DNA from: JANNSX01 sp041397825
GTDB lineage: Bacteria > Pseudomonadota > Alphaproteobacteria > Rhizobiales > Hyphomicrobiaceae
Length of the DNA: 64,000 nt
Direction of reading: 5' to 3'
Assembly (NCBI GenBank): GCA_041397825.1
Contig: JAWKVX010000008.1
Coordinates: 48,779 to 112,778 of the forward strand
Shown: positions 37,170 to 45,761 of the stretch, one piece after another
Layout: each line of letters begins with the position of its first letter
Position numbering within the stretch: the stretch's first letter is position 1
Made by a program: the position numbers and the translations under genes
Notes under the pieces: model-generated
What the model was told of the DNA's origin: nothing
The model's database searches: none
The model's input: the letters and a program-made list of their open reading frames with translations, nothing else

Positions 37170-37859
37170 TCAGAAGGTATAGCCGAACTCGGAAATCTCG
37201 CGCCGGTACCAGCCCCCGATCAGGTCCCGGCTCTCGTCCGTGTAGTAGCTCCGGTAGTCTCGATCCTTGGCCTTCGAGACGTTGGTGACCGGCAGCGTCA
37301 CACGCCCCGTCAGGCCGATGGCGTCCAGGACCGCGGCGAAACCCTCCTCGAGAGCCTCATAGCGCCCGACATGGTCGAGCACGATCCGCCCGTTTTCCGA
37401 GTAGAGGTCGAAATTCTCGACATAGGCGCGCTTCCGGTCCCGGTTGAAAGTCTCGAAGCTCGGCTTCGACGCCTTGCTTTTGGTCTTGTAGTGATACCAG
37501 GAGACCTGTCGATCCCAGGGGTTCCGCTCGAAGGAGAATTTGTAGTAGCGCCGCCAGACATCCTCGCCGACATAGGCGCGGACCCGCCAGGCCGGCATAT
37601 GCTCATAGTAGCCGATGGACGGGTGATAGTAGCGCTCCGGCCGGCCGAGCAACTTCTTCCAGAGCGCACGCTTCGGCACGAGCGGATGCTCGAGCCGGTA
37701 GTTCTGCGCCCGCTGCTTGCGATGGCCCCTGAGCTGCTCGCTCGCCTCTGTGATCACGTCATCGGGGCCACAGATCTCGGAGAGCGCCGCCTCGATCGAC
37801 GTCGAGGCGGTCTTGTAGGTCTTGATGTAGATGAATCGGTGGACGTGGGAGAGGATCAT
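37170..37859 (-). CDS. Sulfotransferase family protein
   Basis: A 229-residue PAPS-dependent sulfotransferase-like protein. The 5'-phosphosulfate loop is IYIKTYKTASTSIE near the N-terminus, with Lys and Thr/Ser contacts. The 3'-phosphate-binding segment is FSFERNPWDRQVSWYHY. These motifs fit the carbohydrate-sulfotransferase (Sulfotransfer_2-like) group. No transmembrane anchor is visible, so it would act in the cytoplasm, perhaps on a glycolipid or surface glycan precursor. The acceptor is unknown. It lies 69 bases upstream of the MgtC-DUF4010 gene on the same strand. Confidence 0.86.
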   Translation of the reverse strand: MILSHVHRFIYIKTYKTASTSIEAALSEICGPDDVITEASEQLRGHRKQRAQNYRLEHPLVPKRALWKKLLGRPERYYHPSIGYYEHMPAWRVRAYVGEDVWRRYYKFSFERNPWDRQVSWYHYKTKSKASKPSFETFNRDRKRAYVENFDLYSENGRIVLDHVGRYEALEEGFAAVLDAIGLTGRVTLPVTNVSKAKDRDYRSYYTDESRDLIGGWYRREISEFGYTF

Positions 37860-38002
37860 GCGCCACGCCTAATGCACTTTTCATCCAAGTGGAACCCGGT
37901 CGCCTCAGGAAAGGGACGAAAGCCAGGAGCCTGGATTGGCGGTGTGGCTCCGAAGGATCGGCAGCCGATCGCACAGACCCGCCGGAGCCAGATCGACTCC
38001 GC

Positions 38003-38353
38003 TCAACCGCAGCCCTTCTTGCGCTCGATCGCCCTTATCGACAGGACGTTGGCGCGCTCATAGGCGTTGAGCGGCACCGCGCCCTGATTCCAGTAGAGGC
38101 AGCCGGCATTCGAGAACTGCTTGCGGGCCCGTCGCGTCTTGAAGCAGTAGCCGTTCTCGTCGTAGATGCGGTTGCGGACATACCAGAGGTTCTGGCAGCT
38201 CAGTTTCCGCAACTCGTATCGGGCGAAGTACTCGGAATCGGTGCAGCCGATGCCCTCGAAGCAGTCGGCGCGGGCGCCGGAGAATGAACCGATCAGGAAG
38301 AGAATGACAGCGACGACAGCGAGGATGACGGTTTCCGGATACTTGCTGAACAT
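38003..38353 (-). CDS. Small exported YARHG-domain protein
   Basis: A 116-residue protein. Residues 1-29 form a signal peptide or anchor (TVILAVVAVILFLIGSFSGARA). The mature part carries a YARHG-type domain: SEYFARYELRKLSCQNLWYVRNRI, then YCFKTRRARKQF, with six cysteines (DCFEGIGC, LSC, GYC, GCLYW, KKGCG) likely to be disulfide-bonded in the periplasm. YARHG domains are common in exported proteins of unknown role. ATG 38353 has GAGGGA eight bases upstream, and a 12-bp palindrome overlaps that leader. Co-directional with the sulfotransferase gene but 143 bases upstream of it. Confidence 0.8.
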   Translation of the reverse strand: MFSKYPETVILAVVAVILFLIGSFSGARADCFEGIGCTDSEYFARYELRKLSCQNLWYVRNRIYDENGYCFKTRRARKQFSNAGCLYWNQGAVPLNAYERANVLSIRAIERKKGCG

Positions 38354-38365
38354 GGGATCGATCCC
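38354..38365. promoter_or_regulatory. Palindrome abutting the YARHG gene start
   Basis: GGGATCGATCCC is a perfect 12-bp palindrome immediately upstream of the ATG at 38353 (minus strand), next to its ribosome-binding site. As RNA it could pair with itself and mask translation initiation, or it may be chance at this GC content. Confidence 0.25.
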
Positions 38366-38568
38366 TCGATTGGACGGCGTTTGCCCCCCGTCCCGCATGG
38401 TTATCGCAATCCGGACATGAACGCGACCTGAACTCGCTGGGCTTTCGCCACGGCCTGGCCCCATCGGGGGCCGACACTTGCTCCGTGCCACTTCGAGGCA
38501 GTCGGTAAGACCTCGTTCATACATTCGGCGGCAAGATGGTCGAATCGCAGCCCTGCTCGAGATTTCCG

Positions 38569-39126
38569 ATGTCAACTTCGGTCGCACAATCCCTGTGGCG
38601 CAAGGCGCCGAGCATCCGTTACCGGTGCGGCTCCTGCTCAAAGCTGCATCAGGGCCTGCCGGAGCTGACGTTTTCCTCCCCGCATCCTTACGCCCGGCTG
38701 CCGGAGGCGGAGCGCGCCGCCCGCGCGCGGCTCGGCTCCGATCTCTGCGTCATCGACGAGACCCGCTTCTTCCTGCGCGCCGTCCTGCAGTTGCCGATCG
38801 CCGGCTATGACGACCGGTTCGGCTTCGGTGTCTGGGCCGAGGTCGGGGCCACCGATTTCCGCACCTATTTCCAGAACTTCGACAATACCCGGAACAGTCA
38901 TCTCGGTCCCTTCGAGGGCAAGCTCGCCAATGCACTGCCCGGCTTCCCCGAGACAGGCGGCCTCAACTGCGAGGTGCATCTCCAGGATGGCGGGCGGCGG
39001 CCGGTCCTCGCGCTCGGACCAGCGTCGCATCCGCTTTCGGTCGCACATGTCGAGGGCCTGGCCATCGACCGCGCCATCGAGATCGTCCGCGACAGCCGGA
39101 TCGGCGCCTTCGTGGTGATCGGGTAG
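38569..39126 (+). CDS. DUF2199 domain protein
   Basis: A 185-residue protein of the DUF2199 family. The N-terminal CGSCSKLHQGLPELTFSSP (two cysteines plus a His that may bind zinc) and the following YARLPEAERAARARLGSDLCVI are typical, as is the core with FGFGVWAEVG and the short hydrophobic C-terminus. Function of the family is unknown. ATG 38569 gives the usual short N-terminus; an in-frame ATG at 38536 would add 11 residues. It is divergent from the YARHG gene and ends 25 bases before the convergent HAD gene. Confidence 0.82.
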   Translation: MSTSVAQSLWRKAPSIRYRCGSCSKLHQGLPELTFSSPHPYARLPEAERAARARLGSDLCVIDETRFFLRAVLQLPIAGYDDRFGFGVWAEVGATDFRTYFQNFDNTRNSHLGPFEGKLANALPGFPETGGLNCEVHLQDGGRRPVLALGPASHPLSVAHVEGLAIDRAIEIVRDSRIGAFVVIG

Positions 39127-39150
39127 TCGGGCCGCACCGCGGACCGGCGA

Positions 39151-39816
39151 CTACGCCGTGGCGAGCACGATCTCCATCTCTGCCCTTGGCGGCTCAGCGA
39201 CGAGCTTTGCTTCGAGATAGTCTTCAATCCTGACGACGACATTGGCGTCGCCGCCAAGCTTTGCCTCGCCGCCGATCTGGACGCATCTGGCCCCCGCTCG
39301 CGTCGCGGCCGTCAGGCCGGCCATCGAATCCTCGAACACCAGCATTTCGCCCGCGGCCACGGCGAGGCGGCTCGCGGCCAGGAGATAGCCCTCCGGATCC
39401 GGCTTGCTGCGGGCCACATCGCCGGCCGAGATCAGCACGGATGGCACCGGCAGTCCGGCCTGCATCAGCCACCTCTCCGCCAGCTCGCGCTCTGCCGATG
39501 TGACGATGGCCCAGCGGTCTGATGGAATTTGGGACAGGAACGCCTCTGCCCCGGCAATGGCAACGGCCCCCGTCGTCGCGGCTCGGGCCTGCATCTGCAG
39601 GCGCCTCGCTTCGGCCTCCAGGTCCATGCCCGGTGGGGCGAAGTCCCGCAATGTCTCGATGGTCTGCCGGCCCTTGGCTGCCTTCACGACCTGCTCGGCG
39701 ACGCGCCCGTACTCGGCCGACCACTGCCGCCAGATGGTGTCGATGATGCGCGTGGTATCGACCAGCGTTCCGTCGAGGTCGAAGACCAGGGCATCTGCGG
39801 TCAGCGCGAGACCCAT
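39151..39816 (-). CDS. HAD-superfamily sugar-phosphatase-like hydrolase
   Basis: A 221-residue phosphatase of HAD subfamily IA. Motif I is VFDLDGTLVDTT, with the nucleophile Asp at about 13 and acid/base Asp at 15. Motif II is the Ser/Thr of IVTSAERELA, motif III the Lys in SKPDPEGYLLA, and motif IV the acidic pair in VFEDSMAGLTAA. The closest functional match is glycerol-3-phosphate or 2-deoxyglucose-6-phosphate phosphatases, as judged by the cap region. The substrate is not certain. It is a lone minus-strand gene between DUF2199 and the YjbR gene. Confidence 0.9.
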   Translation of the reverse strand: MGLALTADALVFDLDGTLVDTTRIIDTIWRQWSAEYGRVAEQVVKAAKGRQTIETLRDFAPPGMDLEAEARRLQMQARAATTGAVAIAGAEAFLSQIPSDRWAIVTSAERELAERWLMQAGLPVPSVLISAGDVARSKPDPEGYLLAASRLAVAAGEMLVFEDSMAGLTAATRAGARCVQIGGEAKLGGDANVVVRIEDYLEAKLVAEPPRAEMEIVLATA

Positions 39817-39909
39817 CGCCCTTGCTCCTTGTCGCCGAGCGTTCGCTCCTTGTCCTGGCCGGCCGGTCCTACCCTACAGAGCCAAGGACCGTGGGTCGGA
39901 AAACCAATC

Positions 39910-40272
39910 CTAGCCGAGACCGAGCTGTTTCTGAACCCTCTTCGGCAAATTCGACGCCGCCAGCCGGTGACTTTCCCTGAGATAGGCCCTGAGGTCGGCG
40001 TCGCTGACGCTCTCGTCCGACGTCCGTTGGATCCACAGCATGCCGCGCGAGGCGAGGTACGGCGCCGGCCGGCAACCCGGCTGCTCCTTCAAGAGCGAGA
40101 AAGACAGCTCCGAGCATTTGAAGGTCACGGCGAGCGGATCACCGTCCGCCTCAGAGCCGCCGATCGCAAACACCTTGCCCCCGACCTTCCAGACATGCGC
40201 GCCGCCCCACTGCACGACGTGCGTCGCGTGCGGCAGAGAGCGGCAGAAGCGGTTGTATTGGACGAGGTTCAC
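39910..40272 (-). CDS. MmcQ/YjbR-family protein, translationally coupled to pccB
   Basis: A 120-residue protein with the CyaY-like/MmcQ-YjbR fold. Family blocks are FCRSLPHATHVVQWGG, VGGKVFAIGG, VTFKCSELSFSLLKEQPG and APYLASRGMLWIQ. Members are annotated as DNA-binding but the function is unproven. The start codon is GTG 40272, which overlaps the pccB stop in the tetranucleotide GTGA, so its translation is probably coupled to pccB. No other partner gene is seen. Confidence 0.87.
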   Translation of the reverse strand: MNLVQYNRFCRSLPHATHVVQWGGAHVWKVGGKVFAIGGSEADGDPLAVTFKCSELSFSLLKEQPGCRPAPYLASRGMLWIQRTSDESVSDADLRAYLRESHRLAASNLPKRVQKQLGLG

Positions 40273-41801
40273 AACGGGATGTTGTCGTGCTTCTTCCAGG
40301 GATTCTCGACGGTCTTGTTGCGCAGCATGTTGAGCGCGCGGCAGAGGCGCCGGCGGGTGTTCCGCGGCAGGATCACCTCGTCGATGTAACCGCGCTCGGC
40401 GGCGACGAAGGGGTTGGCGAAGCGGTCCTGATACTCCTTGATCCGCCCGGCGATTTTCTCAGGGTCGGCAAGCTCGGCCCGATAGAGGATCTCGGCCGCC
40501 CCTTTCGCCCCCATGACCGCGATCTCGGCCGTCGGCCAGGCATAGTTGACGTCGCCGCGGATGTGCTTCGAGCTCATGACGTCGTAAGCGCCGCCATAGG
40601 CCTTGCGCGTGATGACGGTCACCTTCGGAACCGTCGCCTCTGCATAGGCGAAGAGCAGCTTCGCGCCGTGCTTGATGAGGCCGCCATACTCCTGCGCCGT
40701 GCCCGGCAGAAAGCCCGGCACGTCGACGAAGGTCATGAGCGGAATGGCAAAGCAATCGCAGAAGCGGACGAAGCGCGCGGCCTTCCGGGAGGCGTCGCTG
40801 TCGAGCACGCCGGCGAGCACGAGAGGCTGATTGGCGACCACACCGACCGTCCGCCCCTCCATGCGGGCGAAACCCGTGACGATGTTCTTGGCGAAGCTCT
40901 CCTGGATCTCGAAGAAGTCCCCCTCGTCGACGACCTTCTGGATCAGCTCCTTCATGTCGTAGGGCTTGTTCGGGTTGTCGGGGATGAGCGTGTCGAGACT
41001 CGGCTCGACGCGGTCGGCGAGATCCCGGGTCGGCAACTCCGGCACGCCCGACAGATTGGACGACGGCAGGAAATCCATCAGCCGGCGCATCTGCAGCAAT
41101 GCCTCGAGGTCGTTCTCATAGGCCCGATCGGCGATCGAGGACTTCACCGTATGCACGGAGGCGCCACCGAGCTCCTCCGCCGTCACCGTCTCGTTCGTCA
41201 CCGTCTTCACGACATCCGGGCCGGTGACGAACATGTAGCTCGTGTCCTTGACCATGAAGATGAAGTCGGTCATGGCGGGCGAGTAGACGTCGCCGCCGGC
41301 GCAAGGCCCCATGATGACGGAGATCTGCGGGATGACGCCCGAGGCGAGCACGTTCCGAAGGAACACCTCGCCATAGCCGCCGAGCGCCGCCACGCCCTCC
41401 TGGATGCGCGCGCCGCCGGCGTCGAAGATGCCGATGATCGGCGCCCGGTTCTGCAGCGCCATGTCCTGGATCTTCGTGATCTTCCGGGCATGCGCCTCCG
41501 AAAGCGAGCCGCCGAAGACGGTGAAGTCCTTGGCGAACAGGTAGACGGTCCGACCATTGATGGTGCCCCAGCCGGTCACCACGCCGTCTCCGGGGACCTT
41601 CGTCTTCTCCATGCCGAAGTCGGTGCAGCGGTGCTCGACATACATGTCGAATTCCTCGAACGAGCCCTCGTCGAGGATGAGGTCGATGCGCTCGCGGGCC
41701 GTCAGCTTGCCGCGCTTGTGCTGGGCCTCGATGCGGGTCTGGCCGCCGCCGACACGGGCATTGTCGCGCCGGCGCTCGAGCTCGTCGATGATGTGTTTCA
41801 T
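40269..41801 (-). CDS. pccB: Propionyl-CoA carboxylase beta subunit (carboxyltransferase)
   Basis: A 510-residue carboxyltransferase that moves CO2 from carboxybiotin on PccA to propionyl-CoA. The crotonase-like two-domain structure is evident: the N-terminal half has ERIDLILDEGSFEEFDMY, AKDFTVFGGSLSEAHARKI and FDAGGARIQEGVAALGGYG (oxyanion loop). The C-terminal half has FVDVPGFLPGTAQEYGGLI and TRKAYGGAYDVMSSKHIRGD, its oxyanion-hole Gly-Gly-Ala. ATG 41801 begins the conserved MKHIIDELERRR. The 3' end overlaps the YjbR gene by four bases. PccA is encoded about 7 kb away, an unlinked arrangement. Confidence 0.95.
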   Translation of the reverse strand: MKHIIDELERRRDNARVGGGQTRIEAQHKRGKLTARERIDLILDEGSFEEFDMYVEHRCTDFGMEKTKVPGDGVVTGWGTINGRTVYLFAKDFTVFGGSLSEAHARKITKIQDMALQNRAPIIGIFDAGGARIQEGVAALGGYGEVFLRNVLASGVIPQISVIMGPCAGGDVYSPAMTDFIFMVKDTSYMFVTGPDVVKTVTNETVTAEELGGASVHTVKSSIADRAYENDLEALLQMRRLMDFLPSSNLSGVPELPTRDLADRVEPSLDTLIPDNPNKPYDMKELIQKVVDEGDFFEIQESFAKNIVTGFARMEGRTVGVVANQPLVLAGVLDSDASRKAARFVRFCDCFAIPLMTFVDVPGFLPGTAQEYGGLIKHGAKLLFAYAEATVPKVTVITRKAYGGAYDVMSSKHIRGDVNYAWPTAEIAVMGAKGAAEILYRAELADPEKIAGRIKEYQDRFANPFVAAERGYIDEVILPRNTRRRLCRALNMLRNKTVENPWKKHDNIPL

Positions 41802-41906
41802 GGGGCATCCCGAGGAGGAGGAAGAGGGTAGTGCCCGGTCCTTAGCACGGCCGGGGAAATCCGGAAAACCGCATCGCGGCATCAGGTTGAACGGACGATG
41901 GCCGAT

Positions 41907-42428
41907 CTACCCGGCCGCGCCCTTGGCGATCGGCTCCTGATAGGCGAGACCCATGTCCCAGGGAAAGTAGATCCAGGTGTCCTGCGAGACCTCGGTGACG
42001 AAGGTATCGATCAGCGGCGCGCCCTGCGGCTTGGCATAGACGGCCGCATAATGGGCCTCGGGCAGGATGCCGCGCACGACCTTGGCCGTCTTGCCGGTAT
42101 CCGTCAGATCGTCGACCACCAAGATGCCGCGCCCGCGACCGTTGCCGATGGCCTGAACGGACGGCGCGATCTCCTTCAGCACCACGAGGTCGCCCTGGCT
42201 CTTGTAGTCGTGATAGCTCGCCACGCAGACGGTCTCGATCATCCTGAGGCCGAGCTCGCGGGCGACGATCGCCGCCGGCACCAGGCCCCCGCGCGTCACG
42301 CAGACGATCGCCTGGAACTCGCTGCCGTCCGGTCCCTTGCCGGCCAGCCGCCAGGCGAGCGCCCGCGCATCGCGGTGAAACTGGTCCCATGACACGGGAA
42401 ACGCTTTCTGGGGGCCGCCATCCGTCAT
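41907..42428 (-). CDS. gpt: Xanthine-guanine phosphoribosyltransferase
   Basis: A 173-residue purine-salvage enzyme that makes GMP or XMP from the free base and PRPP. The PRPP-binding motif is GILVVDDLTDTGKTAKVV; the N-terminal FQAIVCVTRGGLVPAAIVARELG holds the pyrophosphate loop. YFPWDMG near the C-terminus is the base-recognition Trp/Asp segment of Gpt, which distinguishes it from hypoxanthine enzymes. Slightly longer than the 152-residue E. coli enzyme because of an N-terminal extension. It stands 33 bases downstream of atp12 on the same strand. Confidence 0.93.
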   Translation of the reverse strand: MTDGGPQKAFPVSWDQFHRDARALAWRLAGKGPDGSEFQAIVCVTRGGLVPAAIVARELGLRMIETVCVASYHDYKSQGDLVVLKEIAPSVQAIGNGRGRGILVVDDLTDTGKTAKVVRGILPEAHYAAVYAKPQGAPLIDTFVTEVSQDTWIYFPWDMGLAYQEPIAKGAAG

Positions 42429-42461
42429 CGACGTCTCCTGTTGACCGCTGTCGCCTCGGCT

Positions 42462-43232
42462 CTACTCCCGACCCGCCAGCCGGATCAAGCGGGCCGCCGC
42501 CTCGAAGTCGCGACGCCTGATCTTCCGGCGCTCGGACGCCTCGAAGTCCTCGCCCCACTGGCTGACTTGCCAATCCTCGTCGACATGGGCGGCCGCCCAG
42601 CCGGCCTCCGTGTCGATCTCATCCTCTCGAATGGCCAGTGCGATCACCAGAGACCCTGACAGCGTCGTCAGCTCATGGAGGCCCGCAAGCGCAAAGGCGT
42701 CGAGACCGTCGAGCACCGACCGTATGGCGTCGATCGTCGCTGCGGGTTGCGGCTGATGACCGAGCCCCGCCGTCGTGACGAGAGCGGCACCGCACACACG
42801 GCGCACCCAGTCGAGCAGCGGGTCCCAATGCCGAGCTTGCAGCGCCACCAACGCCGCAGGATGTGTTGCGCGGTAGCAGACGAGATCGGTACCGGCATAG
42901 TTCAGGGCATCCGCCCTGACCTCCGGCATCCGCTCGGCCACGGCGTCGATCACGGTGTTGGCCAGACGGGTCAGCGGCATCGACGCCGGATCGATCCGCT
43001 CGCCCTGCGCGCGCCATTCCCCGGCGATCGCCTCCGCCAGCTCGGCCGTCGGCACCACGAGCAGGCGCTTGGCCGGTGTCCGGACGGATCGTCCGTCGAG
43101 CTGGACGGTCGCCCCGCCGTCGGCGTCGGCGACCGTTGCCGCCTGGTAGAAGCGGCGCGGCAACTCGGGCCGCATCTGCCGCTGCGCACGCTGCATCGGT
43201 CCGAGGTCGTCGCCGTTCTCGGGAGGGCTCAT
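42462..43232 (-). CDS. ATP12-family F1-ATPase assembly chaperone
   Basis: A 256-residue homologue of mitochondrial Atp12, which binds the F1 alpha subunit before it joins beta. The family features are RRFYQAATV near the N-terminus, VQLDGRSVRTPAKRLLVVPTAELAEAIAGEW, LTRLANTVID and YAGTDLVCYRA, then a helical C-terminal domain with HELTTLSGSLVIALA. The family is essentially restricted to alphaproteobacteria and mitochondria. The ATG at 43232 overlaps the stop of the upstream HAD gene in the sequence ATGA, so the two are translationally coupled. Confidence 0.93.
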   Translation of the reverse strand: MSPPENGDDLGPMQRAQRQMRPELPRRFYQAATVADADGGATVQLDGRSVRTPAKRLLVVPTAELAEAIAGEWRAQGERIDPASMPLTRLANTVIDAVAERMPEVRADALNYAGTDLVCYRATHPAALVALQARHWDPLLDWVRRVCGAALVTTAGLGHQPQPAATIDAIRSVLDGLDAFALAGLHELTTLSGSLVIALAIREDEIDTEAGWAAAHVDEDWQVSQWGEDFEASERRKIRRRDFEAAARLIRLAGRE

Positions 43233-43900
43233 GCGCCGCCCTCCCCGCCGACGCCGAGGGCCGACCGCAAATCGGCATAGCTTTCGACGATGCGGTCGGC
43301 GCCGGACTGCACGAGCGCATCGACTGGGTGATAACCCCAGGCGACGCCGATCCCTGTCACCCTGGCCTCGCGCGCCATGTCGATATCGAAGGTCGTATCA
43401 CCGATCATGATGGTCTGGGACTCGCTCGCACCCGCACTGGCCATGGCCTGCAGGATCATCGCCGGATGCGGCTTGGACGGCGCACTGTCGGCCGTCTGGA
43501 TGACGCCGAACACGCCCTCGAGTCCTTCCGTGGCGATCAGCCGATCGACGCCACGGCGGGACTTTCCTGTCGCCAGTCCGAGCACGACATCGGTCCGCCC
43601 GGCCAATGTCATCAAGGTCTCGCGCGCGCCGGGGAAGAAGGGGGCGGCGAAAGCCGGGTCCTCGCGGAGCTCTGAAGCCGCCGCCTTGTAGCCGTTCGCG
43701 ATCTCCTGGAGCATCCCCTCCTCGCCCCCGGGCAGCAACCGGCGCACGGCCTCATGCAGCGAAAGTCCGACGATGGAGAGTGCGCGCTGCCGATCCGGCG
43801 GCGCCACCGCGGACCGCTCGAAGGCTCGCGACATGGCCGTATGTATGACGAGCTGGCTGTCGACGAGCGTGCCGTCGCAGTCGAAGAGGATGAGTTGCAT
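43229..43900 (-). CDS. HAD-superfamily hydrolase, phosphoglycolate phosphatase-like
   Basis: A 223-residue HAD phosphatase. Motif I MQLILFDCDGTLVDSQ gives the nucleophile Asp7 and Asp9; motif II is in LGLATGKSRRG, motif III SKPHPAMIL, and motif IV IMIGDTTFDIDMA. The cap domain between residues about 15 and 85 is helical, as in Gph-like enzymes. The activity is probably against phosphoglycolate or a similar small phosphate ester. It lies in the run rluA-like gene / HAD / atp12 / gpt, with the atp12 start overlapping its stop by four bases. Confidence 0.9.
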   Translation of the reverse strand: MQLILFDCDGTLVDSQLVIHTAMSRAFERSAVAPPDRQRALSIVGLSLHEAVRRLLPGGEEGMLQEIANGYKAAASELREDPAFAAPFFPGARETLMTLAGRTDVVLGLATGKSRRGVDRLIATEGLEGVFGVIQTADSAPSKPHPAMILQAMASAGASESQTIMIGDTTFDIDMAREARVTGIGVAWGYHPVDALVQSGADRIVESYADLRSALGVGGEGGA

Positions 43901-43991
43901 GGCACTCGCTTAGCATTCCGTGACGGCAGCGCGCTACCCCGCTCCCGGAGCCGTCGCGACGCGACGCACCGCGAGCGGCGAGCCGCCGGCT

Positions 43992-45119
43992 TCAATCCTC
44001 CGGCGCCTCCTCGATCGGATCGGCCCGATCGGCCTCGAAGCCCAGCACGGCAAAGCTCTGCGCCATGTGCTTCGGCAGCGGCGCCGTGACATCGACGGGC
44101 TTGGCCGACCGCGGATGCGGGAAGACGATCCGGCGCGCCAGGAGATGCAGCTTGTTCTGCAGGCCGGGAGGCAGCTCCCAGTCGTTGCGGTTGAAGTACT
44201 TCTCGTCACCGAGGATCGGATGGCCGAGATGGGCCATATGGGCCCGCAACTGGTGGGTGCGTCCGGTCACCGGCTTCAAGGAGACCCAGGCGGCGATCCG
44301 GGCCGCCTTCTCGACGACGGCATAGTAGGTGAGCGCATGACTCGCGCCTTCATCGCCATGCTCGGCGACCCGCATCTTGGCCTCGCCCGCCGCCTCGGCC
44401 CGGGCATCACGAGCGAGATAGGTCGAGATGCGGCCCTGCCTGACCTTTGGCACGCCGGCGACGACGGCCCAGTAGATCTTGCGTGCCGAGCGGGTCCGGA
44501 ACGTCCGTCCGAGCTGCTCGGCGGCGAACCGCGTCTTGGCGATGACGAGGCAGCCGGACGTATCCTTGTCCAGGCGATGGACGAGGCGGAGGCGCTGACC
44601 GTCGACCAGACCGGCCTCGGCCAGCAGGCCATCGACATGCCGGGTCGTGCCGGAGCCCCCTTGCACGGCGAGCCCCATCGGCTTGTCGAGCACCAGGACA
44701 TCGTCGTCATCGTAGAGCGTCATCGCGGCGAGGGCGGCCCGGGCCTTCGCCGCCTGCTCGCTGCCCACCGGCCGCTCGCGGTCGAGACGCAGCGGCGGGA
44801 TGCGCACCGTCTGTCCGGCCTCGAGCCGGTCGCTGGGCTTGGCCCGCTTGCCGTCGATCCTGAGCTCGCCCTTTCTGATCAGCCGCTGGATTCGGGCATG
44901 GGCGAGCGTCGGGAAACGAACCTCGAGAAAACGGTCGATGCGAAGTCCCGCATCGTCGGCCGAGACGACGGCCTTTTGGACCCCGAGGAATTGCGGGGCG
45001 ACGGGCTCGCTCGCTGGCCGAGCGGACTGCACGCGCTCGGTCCGCCGAGGTGTACGCTTCGGCTCACCCGGCCGCGGCCGTCCGCCGCGATTGCGGTCGC
45101 TGCCGCTCTGCCGTCGCAC
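43992..45119 (-). CDS. RluA-family (RluC/D-like) pseudouridine synthase
   Basis: A 375-residue enzyme that modifies rRNA or tRNA uridines. A basic, disordered N-terminal stretch of about 60 residues precedes an S4 RNA-binding domain (DDAGLRIDRFLEVRFP, LIRKGELRIDGKRAKP). The catalytic motif LVHRLDKDTSG contains the nucleophile Asp. The C-terminal half has VTGRTHQLRAHMAHLGHPILGDEKYF, typical of RluC/D. The frame opens after an in-frame TGA just upstream, with GTG 45119 as the first possible start. It is 22 bases from the crcB stop and can share its transcript. Confidence 0.93.
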   Translation of the reverse strand: MRRQSGSDRNRGGRPRPGEPKRTPRRTERVQSARPASEPVAPQFLGVQKAVVSADDAGLRIDRFLEVRFPTLAHARIQRLIRKGELRIDGKRAKPSDRLEAGQTVRIPPLRLDRERPVGSEQAAKARAALAAMTLYDDDDVLVLDKPMGLAVQGGSGTTRHVDGLLAEAGLVDGQRLRLVHRLDKDTSGCLVIAKTRFAAEQLGRTFRTRSARKIYWAVVAGVPKVRQGRISTYLARDARAEAAGEAKMRVAEHGDEGASHALTYYAVVEKAARIAAWVSLKPVTGRTHQLRAHMAHLGHPILGDEKYFNRNDWELPPGLQNKLHLLARRIVFPHPRSAKPVDVTAPLPKHMAQSFAVLGFEADRADPIEEAPED

Positions 45120-45141
45120 GCGCTTGCCTCATTGATTGCGC

Positions 45142-45525
45142 TCAGGCCGCGATCAGAACGCGGCCGAGCCAGAGCCCCAGAAACACGGCCATCAGCGATA
45201 GAGCCACCGACCCGCCCGCGTAAAGCACGGCCGCGCCGGCCTCGCCCCGATCGAGGAGACCGGCGAAGTCCAGCGAGAACGCCGAGAAGGTCGTATAGCC
45301 GCCGAGGATGCCGGTCGCAAGGAAGGCGCGAAGCCCGTCGCTCGGGGCGGTGCGCTGCATGAGCAGGGCGGCCAGCAACCCCATGGCGAGCGAGCCGGTG
45401 ACATTGACGAAGACCGTCCACCACGGGAACGCCGGTCCGACCCATTTGAGGCCCGCCTGATTGACCAGGAAGCGCAGCACCGCGCCGATGGCGCCACCCG
45501 CGGCCGTGAGCAGTACGAGTTGCAC
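45142..45525 (-). CDS. crcB: CrcB/FluC fluoride-specific ion channel
   Basis: A 127-residue membrane protein of the Fluc family, which forms dual-topology dimers that expel fluoride. Four transmembrane helices are visible. Conserved channel features include GGAIGAVLRFLV near the start, the helix with VFVNVTGSLAMGLL (the Asn that lines the pore), and GGYTTFSAFSLDF with the central-sodium and phenylalanine-box region. GTG 45525 gives the normal N-terminus, five bases after the stop of the upstream two-helix membrane protein. No fluoride riboswitch was recognised upstream. Confidence 0.93.
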   Translation of the reverse strand: MQLVLLTAAGGAIGAVLRFLVNQAGLKWVGPAFPWWTVFVNVTGSLAMGLLAALLMQRTAPSDGLRAFLATGILGGYTTFSAFSLDFAGLLDRGEAGAAVLYAGGSVALSLMAVFLGLWLGRVLIAA

Positions 45526-45530
45526 CGCGT

Positions 45531-45761
45531 CTAGGCCTCTGGCTTCGAGAACAATCCGCCGAACCACCAGCCGATGAACCAGCCGGCGATCAGCGAGAGA
45601 AAGATCGTCACGAGATAGCCGAGCGCATCGGCGGACGCGGCATCGTCCGGGCTCTCGAGCGTCTGCTGGCTGACGATCCAGGCCCCGACGAGCTCCCCCA
45701 GGAACCAGACGCCGAGACCGACGCCGAGCAGGGCCCCGATGGCTCCGAAGAAGACTCTCAT
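45531..45761 (-). CDS. Small two-helix membrane protein overlapping the Tae4-like gene
   Basis: A 76-residue protein. Helix 1 covers about residues 5-30 (GAIGALLGVGLGVWFLGELVG) and helix 2 about 49-68 (YLVTIFLSLIAGWFIGWWFG), joined by an acidic, polar loop (QQTLESPDDAASADA). ATG 45761 follows GGAGG by five bases. Its start overlaps the stop of the Tae4-like amidase gene in ATGA. That coupling suggests a functional link, for example membrane-located protection or a structural partner, but its sequence is not that of a known Tai4 immunity protein. Not recognised. Confidence 0.75.
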   Translation of the reverse strand: MRVFFGAIGALLGVGLGVWFLGELVGAWIVSQQTLESPDDAASADALGYLVTIFLSLIAGWFIGWWFGGLFSKPEA

